A DNA stretch of 5,677 bases. It comes from Bacteroidota bacterium (GTDB lineage Bacteria > Bacteroidota > Bacteroidia > Chitinophagales > Saprospiraceae). Under the pieces are notes generated by a model that worked only from the letters and a program-made list of their open reading frames with translations, ran no database searches and had not been told where the DNA came from. Of the stretch, positions 5,585 to 5,677 are shown piece after piece; position 1 is the first letter of the stretch, and every line of letters starts with the position of its first letter. Made by a program: the position numbers and the translations under genes. The DNA is taken from positions 1 through 5,677 of the forward strand of contig JAKQGD010000462.1 of assembly GCA_029573365.1 (NCBI GenBank). Reading direction: 5' to 3'.

Positions 5585-5677
5585 GTGGACAATCTTTTAG
5601 AACACATCAGAACAAGGGCTGCCAGACTGCTTCCTGTAGTGATTGAATATCGGCGGCATATGCACAAACATCCGGAA
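5585..5677 (+). CDS. M20-family amidohydrolase, N-terminal fragment (3' partial)
   Basis: Only 31 codons are visible before the window ends. The product begins VDNLLEHIRTRAARLLPVVI and continues to EYRRHMHKHPE. The motif RRHxHxxPE near residue 25 is the hallmark N-terminus of M20 metallopeptidases of the N-acyl-L-amino-acid amidohydrolase/hippurate hydrolase (M20D) type, which use two metal ions to hydrolyse N-acyl amino acids or related amides in the cytoplasm; the metal ligands lie beyond the window. GTG 5585 is chosen because the helix before the motif has normal length, GGAG lies 8 bases upstream, and a matching promoter precedes it. GTG 5561 is in frame but would almost touch the -7 element; ATG 5660 lies inside the motif and is too late. 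Substrate cannot be stated. Confidence 0.8.
   Translation, partial: MDNLLEHIRTRAARLLPVVIEYRRHMHKHPE

Noticed and set aside
1..5677. Mobile elements, CRISPR repeats, phage-defence genes, tRNA or rRNA
   Set aside because: No transposase motifs, terminal repeats, regularly spaced repeats or structural RNA signatures were seen; the gene set is housekeeping.

Overview
The window looks like ordinary chromosomal DNA from a member of the phylum Bacteroidota. I cannot fix the genus; a Chitinophagales, Sphingobacteriales, Cytophagales or Saprospiria relative would all fit. Four things support this. Three intergenic sites match the Bacteroidota -7 promoter element TAnnTTTG exactly. The uracil-DNA glycosylase is of the SMUG2/DUF4918 type typical of that phylum. 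TatC carries a two-cysteine periplasmic insertion that I associate with it, and the glycosyltransferase has an architecture I recognise from the same group. I see no mobile element, phage gene, CRISPR array, tRNA or rRNA. Coding density is very high, and the longest stretches without a gene are about 85-120 bases.

Layout. The left part (1-1507) reads rightward: the 3' part of a two-module CCG-domain iron-sulfur protein, a short gap, then a SMUG2-like DNA glycosylase. The middle (1508-2819) reads leftward: tatC, overlapped at its 3' end by a small two-helix membrane protein of unknown function. The glycosylase and the small membrane protein converge with no base between their stop codons. The right part (2939-5677) reads rightward: recR, then after 3 bases a 656-residue fused glycosyltransferase, then the first 31 codons of an M20-family amidohydrolase running off the window. 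The tatC/recR gap (2820-2938) holds two divergent promoters and two AT-rich palindromes.

How the genes relate. The window mixes housekeeping functions: DNA repair (SMUG2 glycosylase for base excision, RecR for RecA loading), folded-protein export (TatC), redox (CCG Fe-S protein), envelope glycan synthesis (the glycosyltransferase) and peptide or amide hydrolysis (M20). Only two pairs look tightly coupled: tatC with the small membrane protein (8-base overlap) and recR with the glycosyltransferase (3-base gap).

The most interesting item is the glycosyltransferase. A complete GT2 domain is joined to membrane helices, a CoA-binding-like Rossmann region and the tail of a polyprenyl-phosphate sugar transferase that seems to have lost its catalytic core. 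Other points worth a look are a probably leaderless recR transcript, a non-ATG start behind a strong Shine-Dalgarno sequence on the glycosylase, and the uncharacterised tatC-coupled membrane protein. I found no sign of a wholly new multi-gene system.
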